Positions 27,218-37,714 of a stretch of 64,000 nt of DNA are shown piece by piece. Each line of letters starts with the position of its first letter. Position 1 is the first letter of the stretch. Where the stretch lies: positions 1-64,000 of the forward strand of contig JAJEHN010000016.1 in assembly GCA_022823665.1 (NCBI GenBank), read 5' to 3'. A program made the position numbers and the translations under genes. This DNA comes from Thermoanaerobaculia bacterium (GTDB taxonomy: Bacteria > Acidobacteriota > Thermoanaerobaculia > Multivoradales > Multivoraceae). The notes under the pieces were generated by a model. The model made no database searches, had not been told where the DNA came from, and was given only the letters and a program-made list of their open reading frames with translations.

Positions 27218-27895
27218 ATGGGAATTTTTAATAGGGTTTTGCAGTCTCTTTCCAAGGCGGACGAGCGCTTGGCGACGCAAATGACTGAAGCGGTGGCAAA
27301 ACGCGAATTCGAGCATCTTGGCGAATTGGCCTCGGTATCTGAAAAGGTGCGCGCGGTAATCGCCGAAATCGAACGCCTCGAACCACCGGCAGCGGCGCCG
27401 GCACCTGCCAAGCCGAAGCCGAAGCGCGCGTCGGCCCGTAGGGCCGAACCCGCCCGCAAGGCCCAACCTGCGCCCAAGGCCGAACCGAAGGCGAAAGCGG
27501 AAGCCGAAGCGCCCAAGAAGCGCCGCCGGTCGCCGCCGAAGCGAGGTTATCCGAAGTACTCAAGACGGGGCGACAGCCTCGTAAGAACGGATTGGTCGCA
27601 CAGCAAGAAAGTCGAACAAACCCACGCCGTGCCCTACGCAACGGTGGCGCAGATCGCCACTACCATCGTCGGCGATGGTGGCGCGACGTTTCGCAAGGAC
27701 ATTCTGACCGGCCTCAACACGCCCGACGGCAAGAATCTGCCCATCCATCAGGTGTACCTTATTCTAGGTTGGCTGGTGGCCAGCAAGACCATTCGCAAGA
27801 AGGGGCGTGGGGACTACGTTCCCAATTTCAAAAAGTTGACCTCGGACGCATTGCGCGGCAGCTTCGACAAACTGAACGAGACGCCAAGCAAATAG
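27218..27895 (+). CDS. Protein of unknown function with basic Ala/Pro/Lys linker
   Basis: A 225-residue protein starting at ATG 27218 with GGGAG upstream. Residues 1-50 are a helical N-domain (FNRVLQSLSKADERLATQ). Residues 60-115 are a low-complexity basic Ala/Pro/Lys linker (APAKPKPKRASARR), like histone-H1-like tails. Residues 130-220 (VAQIATTIVGDGGATFRKDI, HQVYLILGWLVASKTIRK) look like a compact domain, perhaps winged-helix. It may bind nucleic acid, but I do not recognise the family. The 108-base upstream region is strikingly AT-rich, so it probably has its own strong promoter. Confidence 0.65.
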   Translation: MGIFNRVLQSLSKADERLATQMTEAVAKREFEHLGELASVSEKVRAVIAEIERLEPPAAAPAPAKPKPKRASARRAEPARKAQPAPKAEPKAKAEAEAPKKRRRSPPKRGYPKYSRRGDSLVRTDWSHSKKVEQTHAVPYATVAQIATTIVGDGGATFRKDILTGLNTPDGKNLPIHQVYLILGWLVASKTIRKKGRGDYVPNFKKLTSDALRGSFDKLNETPSK

Positions 27896-27915
27896 TCGTT
27901 CGGTCCTTCAATACG

Positions 27916-27944
27916 CCCGCCCGGCCAAGACTAAGCCGGGCGGG
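27916..27944. terminator. Bidirectional-looking terminator hairpin between convergent genes
   Basis: CCCGCCCGGC and GCCGGGCGGG form a ten-base perfect stem with the loop CAAGACTAA, placed 20 bases after the plus-strand gene stop and before the convergent pccA. The T tract is weak (TTGAAT on the plus strand). It probably ends transcription of the plus-strand gene. Confidence 0.65.
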
Positions 27945-27960
27945 TTGAATCCTGGAATGA

Positions 27961-28071
27961 GAGTGGGTGAGCGGTGCGGGTGTCCTGCACCTTTAAGGCT
28001 CGTGCCTGCGCCCATCGCATTGGTAAGCGCATCCGCCTGGCGTGCAGGACACCCGCGCCGCTCACCCACTC
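27961..28071. repeat. 30-bp near-perfect inverted repeat (possible MITE-like element)
   Basis: The arms 27961-27990 (GAGTGGGTGAGCGG...) and 28042-28071 are inverted copies matching at 29 of 30 positions, separated by 51 bases. It lies between the terminator at 27916 and the pccA stop (28080). The arms are much longer than a terminator needs, which suggests a palindromic or miniature transposable element, or a REP-like family. No transposase is nearby. Confidence 0.8.
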
Positions 28072-28079
28072 GACGCCAG

Positions 28080-30065
28080 CTATTCAAACTCCAGGATCGG
28101 CTGATCCACTTCCAAGCTTTCGCCTTCTTGGACAAGCACCGATTTAACGACCAGATCTTCGGCGGCGCGTAGGCTGTTCTCCATTTTCATGGCCTCCACC
28201 ACGGCCAACTCCTCGCCGGCCTTGGCTTCATCCCCGGCCTGCACGCACAGCCGCACCAAAAGCCCCGGCATCGGTGAAAGCAGGAAACGGCTCAAGTCCG
28301 GCGGCACCTTGTCGATCATGTGCCGGGCGAGTTCCGCCCCCCGCGCCGTCAAGACCAAGGCCCGGGCTTCAACCCCACGGTGGAACAACTTGTAGCCCGC
28401 GCTTTCAACGTCCACCTGCGCCAGCGCCGGAGCGCCGTCAACCTCCGCCTTGAACAGGGGCTCGCCGGGCCGCCACCCGGTGGCCACGTGATGATCGGCG
28501 TCGCCAATGCGAACGGTGAAGCCGCCATCGACGGGCGCCACCCGAACGGCGTACTGCACCTTGTTGATGACCACCACCCAATCCTCTTTGGCGGCCCGGG
28601 GGAAGCGCCGCGTCTGACCGCTTATCTCGGCAGCACGGGCCGCCCGCGTCTGATGCACCACCGCTGCGGCAATCACCGGCACATCCGCTTCCCCGTCGGG
28701 TAGCTGATCCGCTTGGAAGCCGTCCGGGAACTCCTCTTCAATGAAATGAGTGGTCAAGCGCCCGGCGCGGAATCGTTCATGGGCGATGACAGCGCCCAGG
28801 AAGCTGATGTTGTGATTGACGCCGCGAATGTAATAGGCGTCCAGTGCCTCATTCATCGTTTCAATGGCCGCTTCCCGGCTCTCCCCCCAGGTCGCGAGCT
28901 TGGCGATCATGGGATCGTAGAACATGGACACTTCGCTGCCCTCTTCGATGCCCGTGTCCACCCGCACCCGGGCGCTCTCAGCGGGTGGCTGATAACGAAC
29001 CAGCCGCCCGATGGAAGGCAGGAAGTTGCGCAGTGGATCCTCGGCGTAGACCCGGGCCTCCACCGCCCATCCGTTTTGTTGAACGTCGTCCTGCGTCAGG
29101 GGCAACGTTTCGCCAGCGGCAACCCGAATCATCAGCTCCACCAAGTCCTGGCCGGTGACCATCTCGGTGATCGGATGCTCCACCTGCAAACGGGTGTTCA
29201 TTTCCAGAAAGTAGAAATTCCTGTCCGCATCGACGATGAATTCCACGGTGCCTGCCGACGCGTAGTCCACGGCCCGGGCCAAGGCGATCGCCTGTTCGCC
29301 CATGGCCTGGCGGGTGGGGGGATCGATGAAGGGCGACGGCGACTCCTCGATGACCTTCTGATGGCGGCGCTGGATCGAGCATTCGCGCTCGCCAAGGTGG
29401 ACGGCGTTGCCGTGGCGGTCGGCGATGATCTGAATTTCGATGTGTCGCGGCTGTTCGATGAACTTCTCCGCAAACACCCGGTCGTCGCCGAAGCTGGATT
29501 TGGCCTCGTTGGCCGCCCGCTGGAAGCCGTCCCGGCACTCGTCGTCGCCGTGCACCACGCGCATGCCCTTGCCCCCGCCCCCGGCGCTGGCCTTGAGCAT
29601 GACCGGATAGCCGATCTTGCGAGCGATCTCCACCGCGTGGTCCGGCCCCTCAATGACGTCCTCAAAGCCCGGAATGGTGTTGACGCCCGCCTCCTTGGCG
29701 ATGCGCTTGGAGGTGATCTTGTCGCCCATGCTGGTGATGGCGTGGACGCCGGGGCCAATGAAGGCGATGCCGCGTTCGGCCAAGGCTTCGGCGAACTGGG
29801 CGTTTTCGGAGAGAAAGCCGTAGCCCGGATGCACCGCTGCCGCGCCGGTCGCCGCCAAGGCGTCGAGCAGCCGGTCGATGCGCAGATAGCTGTCGGTGGA
29901 GGCCGCTTCGCCGATCCGCACGCATTCATCCGCCATGCGCGCGTGGAGCGCGCCGGCGTCCGCATCGGAATACACCGCGACCGTCGCGATGCCCATCCTC
30001 CTGGCGGTTCGAATGACCCGGCAGGCGATTTCCCCGCGGTTGGCGATGAGGATCTTCTTGAACAT
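28080..30065 (-). CDS. pccA: Propionyl/acetyl-CoA carboxylase alpha subunit (biotin-containing)
   Basis: A 661-residue protein if the start is ATG 30065 (MFKKILIANRGEIACR, the family N-terminus); ATG 30077 is an alternative. The biotin carboxylase domain has the ATP-grasp glycine-rich loop KASAGGGGKGMR and residues ERECSIQRRHQKVIEE. The BT linker domain follows. The C-terminal BCCP domain carries VEAMKMEN, whose Lys is biotinylated. Together with pccB it carboxylates propionyl-CoA to (S)-methylmalonyl-CoA. It lies 47 bases downstream of pccB on the same strand. Confidence 0.96.
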   Translation of the reverse strand: MFKKILIANRGEIACRVIRTARRMGIATVAVYSDADAGALHARMADECVRIGEAASTDSYLRIDRLLDALAATGAAAVHPGYGFLSENAQFAEALAERGIAFIGPGVHAITSMGDKITSKRIAKEAGVNTIPGFEDVIEGPDHAVEIARKIGYPVMLKASAGGGGKGMRVVHGDDECRDGFQRAANEAKSSFGDDRVFAEKFIEQPRHIEIQIIADRHGNAVHLGERECSIQRRHQKVIEESPSPFIDPPTRQAMGEQAIALARAVDYASAGTVEFIVDADRNFYFLEMNTRLQVEHPITEMVTGQDLVELMIRVAAGETLPLTQDDVQQNGWAVEARVYAEDPLRNFLPSIGRLVRYQPPAESARVRVDTGIEEGSEVSMFYDPMIAKLATWGESREAAIETMNEALDAYYIRGVNHNISFLGAVIAHERFRAGRLTTHFIEEEFPDGFQADQLPDGEADVPVIAAAVVHQTRAARAAEISGQTRRFPRAAKEDWVVVINKVQYAVRVAPVDGGFTVRIGDADHHVATGWRPGEPLFKAEVDGAPALAQVDVESAGYKLFHRGVEARALVLTARGAELARHMIDKVPPDLSRFLLSPMPGLLVRLCVQAGDEAKAGEELAVVEAMKMENSLRAAEDLVVKSVLVQEGESLEVDQPILEFE

Positions 30066-30112
30066 TGAATCAGGCATGGAAAGCACCAAAAGCAGGAATA
30101 CGGACGGGCGCG

Positions 30113-31672
30113 CTACAGCGGGATGTTGCCGTGCTTGCGCCAAGGGTTCTCAAGCTGCTTGTCGCGCAGCATGGCGAACGACTTGCAGACCCGTTCCCGG
30201 GTCTCATGGGGGCGAATGATGTCATCCACGTAGCCGCGGCTGGCGGCGATGAAGGGGTTGGCGAACTTGGCCTGGTATTCGTCGGTGCGCGCCTGAATCA
30301 AGTCCTCATCGCCCTTGTCCTTGCGGAAGATGATCTCCACGGCGCCCTTGGCGCCCATCACGGCGATCTCCGCGCTCGGCCACGCGAAGTTCACGTCGCC
30401 GCGCAGATGCTTGGACGCCATCACGTCGTAGGCGCCCCCGTAGGCCTTGCGCGTGATCAAGGTCACCTTGGGCACGGTGCATTCGGCGTAGGCATAGAGC
30501 AGCTTGGCGCCGTTCTTGATGATGCCGCCGTACTCCTGGGCGGTGCCTGGCATGAAGCCGGGCACGTCCACTAGCGTCAGAATGGGAATGTTGAAGGCAT
30601 CGCAGAAGCGCACGAAGCGGGCGCCCTTCTTGGACGAGTCGATGTCCAGGCAGCCGGCCAGCACCATGGGCTGGTTGGCGACCACGCCGATGGTGGCCCC
30701 TTGCAGGCGGATGAAGCCGATGACGATGTTCTGGGCATAGCCCGGCTGCAGTTCGAAGAACTCCCCTTCGTCGGCCACCTTGACGATGGCCTCCTTGATG
30801 TCATAGGGCTTGGCGGGGTCCGCCGGCACTAGGCTCGCGAGCGACGGCGTAGTGCGGCTGGCCGGATCGCTGGTCGGCCAGCGGGGCGGCTGCTCGCGGT
30901 TGTTGGGCGGCAGGTAGTCGAAGAAGCGGCGGGTCAGGAGCAACGCCTCCACGTCATTGGCGATGGCGAGATCGGCCACGCCGGACTTGCGGCTGTGGAT
31001 GCTGGCGCCGCCGAGCTCCTCCGGCGTGACCACCTCGTGGGTGACCGTTCGCACCACGTCCGGCCCGGTGACGAACATGTAGGAGGAGTCCTCCACCATG
31101 AAGATGAAATCGGTGATGGCGGGGGAGTAAACCGCGCCGCCCGCGCAGGGTCCCATGATGACCGACAACTGGGGCACCACCCCCGAGGCCAGGACGTTGC
31201 GTTGAAAGATCTCGGCATAGCCGCCCAAGGAAGCCACGCCCTCCTGGATGCGGGCGCCCCCGGAGTCGTTCAGGCCAATCACTGGCGCGCCCACCTTCAT
31301 GGCCTGGTCCATCACCTTGCAAATCTTCTCCGCGTGGGCCTCCGACAAGGCGCCGCCAAACACGGTGAAGTCCTGGCTGTACACGAACACCAGCCGGCCG
31401 TTGATGCTGCCGTAGCCGGTGACGACACCATCGCCGGGAATCTTCTGCTCCGCCATGCCGAAATCGCTGTTGCGGTGCTCGACGAACTTGTCCCATTCCT
31501 CGAAGCTGCCTTCATCGAGCAGCAGGCCGATGCGCTCCCGGGCGGTCAGCTTGCCCTTGGCATGCTGCTGCTCAATGCGGCGCTCGCCGCCGCCGAGCAG
31601 GGCGGCGGCCGCCTTGGCGGCCAACGGGTCGGCCGCCGCATCGGGGTGCTCTTCCGCCAAATCTCTACTCAT
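30113..31672 (-). CDS. pccB: Propionyl-CoA carboxylase beta subunit
   Basis: A 519-residue carboxyltransferase. The family blocks are present in order: [77 protein letters not shown] and [15 protein letters not shown]. The sequence is typical of PccB rather than AccD5-type long forms. The start is ATG 31672. It is 18 bases downstream of gltD on the same strand, so glutamate synthase and propionyl-CoA carboxylase appear to share one transcript, which is unusual. Confidence 0.96.
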   Translation of the reverse strand: MSRDLAEEHPDAAADPLAAKAAAALLGGGERRIEQQHAKGKLTARERIGLLLDEGSFEEWDKFVEHRNSDFGMAEQKIPGDGVVTGYGSINGRLVFVYSQDFTVFGGALSEAHAEKICKVMDQAMKVGAPVIGLNDSGGARIQEGVASLGGYAEIFQRNVLASGVVPQLSVIMGPCAGGAVYSPAITDFIFMVEDSSYMFVTGPDVVRTVTHEVVTPEELGGASIHSRKSGVADLAIANDVEALLLTRRFFDYLPPNNREQPPRWPTSDPASRTTPSLASLVPADPAKPYDIKEAIVKVADEGEFFELQPGYAQNIVIGFIRLQGATIGVVANQPMVLAGCLDIDSSKKGARFVRFCDAFNIPILTLVDVPGFMPGTAQEYGGIIKNGAKLLYAYAECTVPKVTLITRKAYGGAYDVMASKHLRGDVNFAWPSAEIAVMGAKGAVEIIFRKDKGDEDLIQARTDEYQAKFANPFIAASRGYVDDIIRPHETRERVCKSFAMLRDKQLENPWRKHGNIPL

Positions 31673-31690
31673 GTCTTAACTTCCTTCGGT

Positions 31691-33151
31691 TTATGGCAGT
31701 TCCGTCGCGCCCATCAGGTGGCGGTCAATTTCCCGGGCCGCTTCCCGGCCTTCGTTGATTGCCCACACCACCAGGGACTGACCCCGGCGGCAGTCGCCGG
31801 CGGCGAACACGTTGGCCACGTTGGTCTGGTAGGCACCGTAGCCGGCCAGATAGTTGCTGCGTTCGTCGTAGTCGATGGCAAGCGGGTCGGAGGCCTCATG
31901 CTCGGGCCCCAAAAAGCCCATGGCCAACAACACCAAGTCAGCCGGCCATTCCCGCATCGTGCCCTCGACATTCTTGAACTGGCCGTTCTCGAAGGTTACG
32001 TCCACCGTGCGAATGGCCTTGACCCGGCCGCCGTCGCCGAGGAACTCCACCGACGAAATGAGATACACCCGCGGGTCAGCGCCGAACCGGGCCGCCGACT
32101 CCTGGTGGGCGTAGTCGGTGCGGAAAATGACCGGCCAAGTTGGCCAGGGGTTGTGCGGGGCGCGATCAGCGGGCGGTTGCGGAAAGAGTTCGAAGTTGAC
32201 CAGGCTGCGGCAGCCGTGGCGCAATGAAGTGCCGATGCAGTCCGCGCCGGTGTCGCCGCCGCCGATGACGACCACGTGCTTGTCCTTGGCCGACGTGTAG
32301 GCGCCATCCTCGAAGCCGGAATCGAGCAGGCTCTTGGTGTTCTCCGTAAGGAAGGTCATGGCGAACTGAATGCCGTCCAGGTCCCGTCCGGGAATGGGCA
32401 AGTCCCTCGGCACGGTGGCGCCGGTGGCGAGCAGCACCGCATCGTTCTCCGCCGCCAACGCGCGGCTGTCAATGCTGCCATCCTGGCCGTCGGCAACCGC
32501 CGCATTGGCGCGAAACTCAATCCCTTCCTCGCGCATGAGCGCCAGCCGCCGCTCGACCACTTCCGCCTTGTCGAGCTTCATGTTGGGAATGCCGTACATC
32601 AGCAAGCCACCGATTCGGTCGGCGCGCTCATAAACCGTCACCGAGTGTCCGGCGCGATTCAACTGCTGGGCTGCGGCAAGGCCGGCGGGGCCGGAGCCGA
32701 CAACGGCGATGCGCTTGCCGGTGCGCGCGGCGGGCGGCTCCGGAAGCACCCAGCCCTCCGCGAAGCCCCGGTCGATGATCGCCATTTCGATGTTCTTGAT
32801 GGTCACCGCCGGATCGGTGATGCCGAGCACGCAGGCACCTTCGCAGGGCGCCGGGCAGACTCGACCGGTGAACTCGGGGAAGTTGTTGGTCTTGTGCAGC
32901 CGATCCAACGCCTCGCGCCAGTGGCCCCGATAGACGAGATCGTTCCACTCGGGAATCAGGTTGTGGATCGGGCAGCCGTCGTTGGACTGGCAAAAGGGAA
33001 CGCCGCAGTCCATGCAGCGGGCGCCTTGCTTCGCCAAGTGGCCAACGTCATGGCCGGTGTAGATTTCGTCGAAGTCAAGCAGCCGGGCGGCGGCGTCCCG
33101 ATAGGGCGCGGCATGGCGCTCGAATTCCATGAATCCGGTTGGTTTGCCCAC
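31691..33151 (-). CDS. gltD: Glutamate synthase small subunit
   Basis: A 486-residue flavoprotein that moves NADPH electrons to GltB. The Cys clusters [19 protein letters not shown] and [14 protein letters not shown] hold the N-terminal Fe-S sites. The FAD motif is [17 protein letters not shown], and the NADPH motif [16 protein letters not shown]. The C-terminal FAD-binding end [27 protein letters not shown] is complete. It follows gltB by 12 bases. The length matches the family. Confidence 0.97.
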   Translation of the reverse strand: MGKPTGFMEFERHAAPYRDAAARLLDFDEIYTGHDVGHLAKQGARCMDCGVPFCQSNDGCPIHNLIPEWNDLVYRGHWREALDRLHKTNNFPEFTGRVCPAPCEGACVLGITDPAVTIKNIEMAIIDRGFAEGWVLPEPPAARTGKRIAVVGSGPAGLAAAQQLNRAGHSVTVYERADRIGGLLMYGIPNMKLDKAEVVERRLALMREEGIEFRANAAVADGQDGSIDSRALAAENDAVLLATGATVPRDLPIPGRDLDGIQFAMTFLTENTKSLLDSGFEDGAYTSAKDKHVVVIGGGDTGADCIGTSLRHGCRSLVNFELFPQPPADRAPHNPWPTWPVIFRTDYAHQESAARFGADPRVYLISSVEFLGDGGRVKAIRTVDVTFENGQFKNVEGTMREWPADLVLLAMGFLGPEHEASDPLAIDYDERSNYLAGYGAYQTNVANVFAAGDCRRGQSLVVWAINEGREAAREIDRHLMGATELP

Positions 33152-33163
33152 TCTACAGTCCGG

Positions 33164-36100
33164 CTAGCCAGCCGCGATCATCGACTTGCGCTGCATGAGC
33201 ACCCGCTTGTAGTCCACGGGCATCACCTTCACGAACTCGCCCAAGGCTTGCTTCCAGCGGCCCAGCAGGCGCTTGGCCACCGCCGAGTCCGTGTGGCGCC
33301 GGTGCGCCTCGACCATGCGTCGCAGTTCGCTGATGTCCTCCCGGTCAAGCAGCGGCTCAAGCTCCACCATCTCCGGGTTGCACAAGGCGTTGAAGGCGCC
33401 CTCGGGGTTCCAAACGTAGGCAATGCCGCCGCTCATGCCGGCGGCGAAGTTGCGCCCGGTGGGGCCGAGTATGGCCACCCGCCCGCCGGTCATGTACTCG
33501 CAGCCGTGGTCGCCGACTCCTTCCACCACCGCCGCAGCACCGCTGTTGCGCACGCAGAACCGCTCCGCCGCCACGCCCCGGAAATAGCACTCGCCGCTGG
33601 TGGCGCCGTACAGAGCCACGTTGCCGATCAGGATGTTGTCCTCGGCGACGAACTTGGAGGCCTTGGGCGGGTAGATGATGATCCGTCCGCCCGACAGGCC
33701 CTTGCCCACGTAGTCGTTGGCGTCCCCCTCCACCTCCAGGGTCACGCCCTTGGCGAGCCAACAGCCCAGGCTTTGACCGGCGCTGCCGGTGAACTTGAAG
33801 CGGATGGCATCGTCCTCCAGCATCTCCGGGCCGACGGTCTCGACGATGTGATGGGAGAGCATCGCGCCCACCACCCGGTTGGTGTTGACGATGGGCAGCT
33901 TGCGACGAACGCGCTTGCCGCTGCGGCCGCCCTCGGCCAAGGCGGGGCCGGCCAGCTCGATCAGCCGATTGTCCAGCGCCCGGTCCAGCTCATGGTCCTG
34001 GCTGTGCCGGGCGTAGGAGCCGAGAAACTCAGCCGGCTCCTGGGCCGGCATGAGCACTTCGCTTAGGTTCACGCCCTTGCTCTTCCAATGGCTGACCGCC
34101 GCCTCGGCGTCCAGCGCATCCACCCGGCCGACCATCTCATTGACGGTGCGAAAGCCTAGGCTCGCCATGATCTGGCGCATCTCCTTGGCCACCATGAAGA
34201 AGTAGTTGATGGCGTGTTCAGGCTGGCCGAGGAACTTGCGCCGCAGGGCCGGATCCTGGGTGGCGATGCCCACCGGGCAGGTGTTCAGATGGCACTTGCG
34301 CATCATGATGCAACCCAGCGTCACCAAGGGCGCCGTGGCGAAGCCGAATTCCTCCGCGCCCAGCAGGCAGGCGATGGCCACGTCCCGCCCGGTCTTGATC
34401 TGGCCGTCGGTCTGCAGCACCACCCGGGAGCGCAGGTTGTTCACCACCAGGGTCTGATGGGTCTCCGCGATGCCCAGTTCCCAGGGCAGCCCCGCATGCT
34501 TGATCGAGGTCAGTGGCGATGCGCCAGTGCCCCCGGAATCGCCGGCGATGACCAAGTGGTCGGCCCGCGCCTTGGTGACCCCGGCAGCCACCGCGCCGAC
34601 CCCCATTTCGGCCCCGAGCTTGACGCTGATGCGGGCGTTCGGATTGCCGTTCTTGAGGTCGTGGATGAGTTGGGCGATGTCCTCGATGGAATAGATGTCG
34701 TGGTGCGGCGGCGGGCTGATCAGGCCGACTCCCGGCGTCGAGTGGCGGATGCCGGCAATCACCTCATCCACCTTGTGGCCGGGCAGCTCGCCGCCTTCGC
34801 CGGGCTTCGCGCCCTGCACGATCTTGATCTGCAGTTCGTCGGCATTGGCTAGGTAGTTGATGGTGACGCCGAAGCGCCCGCTGGCCACCTGCTTGATGGC
34901 GCTGCGCTTGGAGTCGCCGTTGGGCATGGGCTCGAAGCGGCGCGGATCCTCGCCGCCTTCGCCGGTGTTGGACTTGCCGCCGATGCGATTCATGGCGATG
35001 GCCAGCGCCTCGTGGGACTCGGCGCTGATGGAGCCGAAGCTCATGGCGCCGGTGGCGAAGCGCTTGACGATTTCGCTTTCCGGCTCCACCTCGTCGAGGT
35101 CGATGGCCGGACCCGGGGGCTTGAACCGCAACAGGCCCCGCAAGCTGGAATGCGCCGTGCTCTGGGTGTTGGCGTGTTCCGCAAAGCGCCAGTAGGCGGC
35201 TTCATCGTTGGCGCGGGCCGCCACCTGCAGGTCGGCGATGGCTTCCGGATCCCACATGTGGGTGTCGCCGTGGCGCCGCCAGTGAAAGTCGCCTGGGTTG
35301 GGCAGCACCGCGACGTTGTCGCCGCGACTCGGGTAGCCGAGACGGTGGCGGCGCTCAATTTCCTGCGCCAGCACGTCCATCCCCACCCCCTGCACACGGC
35401 TGGCGGTGCCGCGGAAGGCGCGCCCGATCACGTCCTCGGCCAGCCCCACGGCTTCGAAGATCTGCGCCCCCTTGTACGATTGCAGCGTGGAGATGCCCAT
35501 CTTGGCCATCACCTTCAGCATGCCCTTGCCGACGCCCTTGCGGTAGGCGGCAATCACGTCCTCATTGCTGTTGATGTGGGCGGCGTCGTCGAGGTAGCCC
35601 TGCTCGCGGGCGTCCCAGAGGGTTTCAAAGGCGAGATAGGGGTTGATGGCGTCGGCGCCGTAGCCGATCAGCAGGCAGTGGTGGTGAACCTCCCGCGCCT
35701 CGCCGGTCTCGACAACGACGCCGATCCGGGTGCGTTCGTGCTCGGCCACCAGATGGTGATGCACCGCGCCCACCGCCAGCAGGGCGCTGATCGGAGTCCG
35801 CTCGGCGTCCATGGCGCGATCCGACAGCACGATGAGGCTGTCGCCACGGGCGATGGCTTGGCTCGCCTCGGCGCAGATTCGATCAAGCGCCGCCTCAAGG
35901 CCCGCCTTGCCGCTGCCGGCCGGGAAGCTGATGTCGATGGTGGCGCTGCGCCATCCCCGGTGGTCCAAGTGCTTAATGGCGGCCAGTTCGTCGTTGGACA
36001 GGATGGGATGGGGAATGCGCAGCCGGTGGGCGTGGGCCTCCGTGGTCTCCAGCAGGTTCCGCTCCGGCCCGCAGTAGCATTCCAAGGCCATGATGACTTC

Positions 36101-37714
36101 CTCGCGGATGGAGTCGATGGCCGGATTGGTCACTTGGGCGAAGCGCTGCTTGAAGTAGTCGTAGAGCATGCGCGGCTTGTCGGACATCACCGCCAAGGCA
36201 GCGTCGTTGCCCATGGAGCCGAGCGGGTCGCGCAGTTCCTTGACCAGCGGCAGCAGCATGATCTGCATGGTCTCGACGGTGTAGCCGAAGGCATTCATGC
36301 GGGCGGTCAAGGTGGCCCGGTCCCCGGCGGTGGCCTGGGCCGGGGGCAGCTCCGAAAGATCGATGCGTTGCTTTCTCAGCCACTCGCCGTACGGCCGCGC
36401 CTTGGCCCACTCGGACTTGATTTCCTCGTCGGGGATCATGCGGCCCTGCTCAAAGTCGATGAGGAAGATGCGGCCCGGCTGCAGGCGGCCCTTCTCCACC
36501 ACCTTGGCCGGATCCACCGGCACCACGCCGGTCTCCGAGGCCATGATGCACTTGCCGTCGTCGGTGATCAGGTAGCGGCTCGGCCGCAGGCCGTTGCGGT
36601 CGAGCACCGCGCCGATGTAGTTGCCGTCGGTGAAGGCGATGGAGGCGGGGCCGTCCCAAGGCTCCATCAGGCAGGAGTGGTATTCGTAGAAGTCGCGCCG
36701 GGCGGGGTCCATGGTGCCGTGCTGCTGCCAGGCTTCCGGAATCATCATCAACACCGCTTCCTGCAGCTTGCGCCCGCTCATCAGCAGAAACTCCAGCACG
36801 TTGTCAAAGGTGCCGGAATCCGAGCAGTCCGGTTCGACAATCGGAAACAGCTTCGGCAGGTCATCCCCGAAGCGCTCCGAACGGACCACCCCTTCCCGTG
36901 AGTTCATGGCGTTGGTGTTGCCGAGCAAGGTGTTGATCTCACCGTTGTGGCTCATGAAGCGGTTCGGCTGCGCGCGGTCCCAGGACGGGAACGTGTTCGT
37001 GGCGAAGCGCGAGTGGACCATCGCCAGGTGGGACTCGTAGTCCGGCGCCGCGAGATCCGGGAAGAACGGCACGAGCTGGCCGGAGGTCAGCATGCCCTTG
37101 TAGATGATCACGCGGGTGGACAGCGAGCAGACGTAGAACATCTGCGCCTGGGCGAGTGCGTCGTTGCCGCGCAGGCGGATCGTCGCCTGCTTGCGGATCA
37201 GGTACAGCTCGCGCTCGAAGGCGGCCTGGTCGAGTCCGTCGGCGGCTCGGATGAAGAGCTGCTCGATGACCGGCATGGAATCGAGGGCGGTGGCGCCGAT
37301 GTCGGCTACCTCGGGGCGGGTCGGCACCTTGCGCCAGCCGATCAGCTCCTGCCCGCGTTCCGCGACGATCTCCTCCACGACCCGCCGGCACAGCTCGCGT
37401 TCGCCGTCGTCCTGGGGCAGGAAGAAGACACCGGCCGAGAAGGTGCCGGGCGCTCCCAGTTCGGCGCCGAACTCGGCCGCCGCGACCCGGCGCAACAGGG
37501 CGTGCGGCAGCGCGGTCAGCATGCCGGCGCCGTCGCCGGTGTTCGGCTCGCAGCCGCAGGCGCCGCGGTGGTCCATCCGGGTCAGCATGTGGGCAGCCTG
37601 CTGCATCAGCCGGTGGCTGCGCTCGCCGCGCACGTGGGCGATGAAGCCGACTCCGCAGGCGTCGTGCTCATAGGCCGGGTCGTACAGGCCGACCTTTCCG
37701 GGACGCAGCTTCAT
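33164..37714 (-). CDS. gltB: Glutamate synthase large subunit (possible chimeric join inside)
   Basis: A 1,516-residue enzyme. The propeptide is followed by the N-terminal nucleophile in EHDACGVGF (Cys20). The glutaminase domain has HSRFATNTFPSWDRAQPNR and HNGEINT. The FMN barrel and the Fe-S cluster follow (CHLNTCPVGIATQ), then the beta-helix domain (GGRVAILGPTGRN). All are complete. From about 36.93 kb to the start, in-frame TTG leucine is nearly absent and GCG/ACG is more common than in the rest of the gene, matching the genome style on the right of the window. The join could be a chimera or a recombination point. Length and motifs are otherwise normal. Confidence 0.95.
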   Translation of the reverse strand: MKLRPGKVGLYDPAYEHDACGVGFIAHVRGERSHRLMQQAAHMLTRMDHRGACGCEPNTGDGAGMLTALPHALLRRVAAAEFGAELGAPGTFSAGVFFLPQDDGERELCRRVVEEIVAERGQELIGWRKVPTRPEVADIGATALDSMPVIEQLFIRAADGLDQAAFERELYLIRKQATIRLRGNDALAQAQMFYVCSLSTRVIIYKGMLTSGQLVPFFPDLAAPDYESHLAMVHSRFATNTFPSWDRAQPNRFMSHNGEINTLLGNTNAMNSREGVVRSERFGDDLPKLFPIVEPDCSDSGTFDNVLEFLLMSGRKLQEAVLMMIPEAWQQHGTMDPARRDFYEYHSCLMEPWDGPASIAFTDGNYIGAVLDRNGLRPSRYLITDDGKCIMASETGVVPVDPAKVVEKGRLQPGRIFLIDFEQGRMIPDEEIKSEWAKARPYGEWLRKQRIDLSELPPAQATAGDRATLTARMNAFGYTVETMQIMLLPLVKELRDPLGSMGNDAALAVMSDKPRMLYDYFKQRFAQVTNPAIDSIREEVIMALECYCGPERNLLETTEAHAHRLRIPHPILSNDELAAIKHLDHRGWRSATIDISFPAGSGKAGLEAALDRICAEASQAIARGDSLIVLSDRAMDAERTPISALLAVGAVHHHLVAEHERTRIGVVVETGEAREVHHHCLLIGYGADAINPYLAFETLWDAREQGYLDDAAHINSNEDVIAAYRKGVGKGMLKVMAKMGISTLQSYKGAQIFEAVGLAEDVIGRAFRGTASRVQGVGMDVLAQEIERRHRLGYPSRGDNVAVLPNPGDFHWRRHGDTHMWDPEAIADLQVAARANDEAAYWRFAEHANTQSTAHSSLRGLLRFKPPGPAIDLDEVEPESEIVKRFATGAMSFGSISAESHEALAIAMNRIGGKSNTGEGGEDPRRFEPMPNGDSKRSAIKQVASGRFGVTINYLANADELQIKIVQGAKPGEGGELPGHKVDEVIAGIRHSTPGVGLISPPPHHDIYSIEDIAQLIHDLKNGNPNARISVKLGAEMGVGAVAAGVTKARADHLVIAGDSGGTGASPLTSIKHAGLPWELGIAETHQTLVVNNLRSRVVLQTDGQIKTGRDVAIACLLGAEEFGFATAPLVTLGCIMMRKCHLNTCPVGIATQDPALRRKFLGQPEHAINYFFMVAKEMRQIMASLGFRTVNEMVGRVDALDAEAAVSHWKSKGVNLSEVLMPAQEPAEFLGSYARHSQDHELDRALDNRLIELAGPALAEGGRSGKRVRRKLPIVNTNRVVGAMLSHHIVETVGPEMLEDDAIRFKFTGSAGQSLGCWLAKGVTLEVEGDANDYVGKGLSGGRIIIYPPKASKFVAEDNILIGNVALYGATSGECYFRGVAAERFCVRNSGAAAVVEGVGDHGCEYMTGGRVAILGPTGRNFAAGMSGGIAYVWNPEGAFNALCNPEMVELEPLLDREDISELRRMVEAHRRHTDSAVAKRLLGRWKQALGEFVKVMPVDYKRVLMQRKSMIAAG

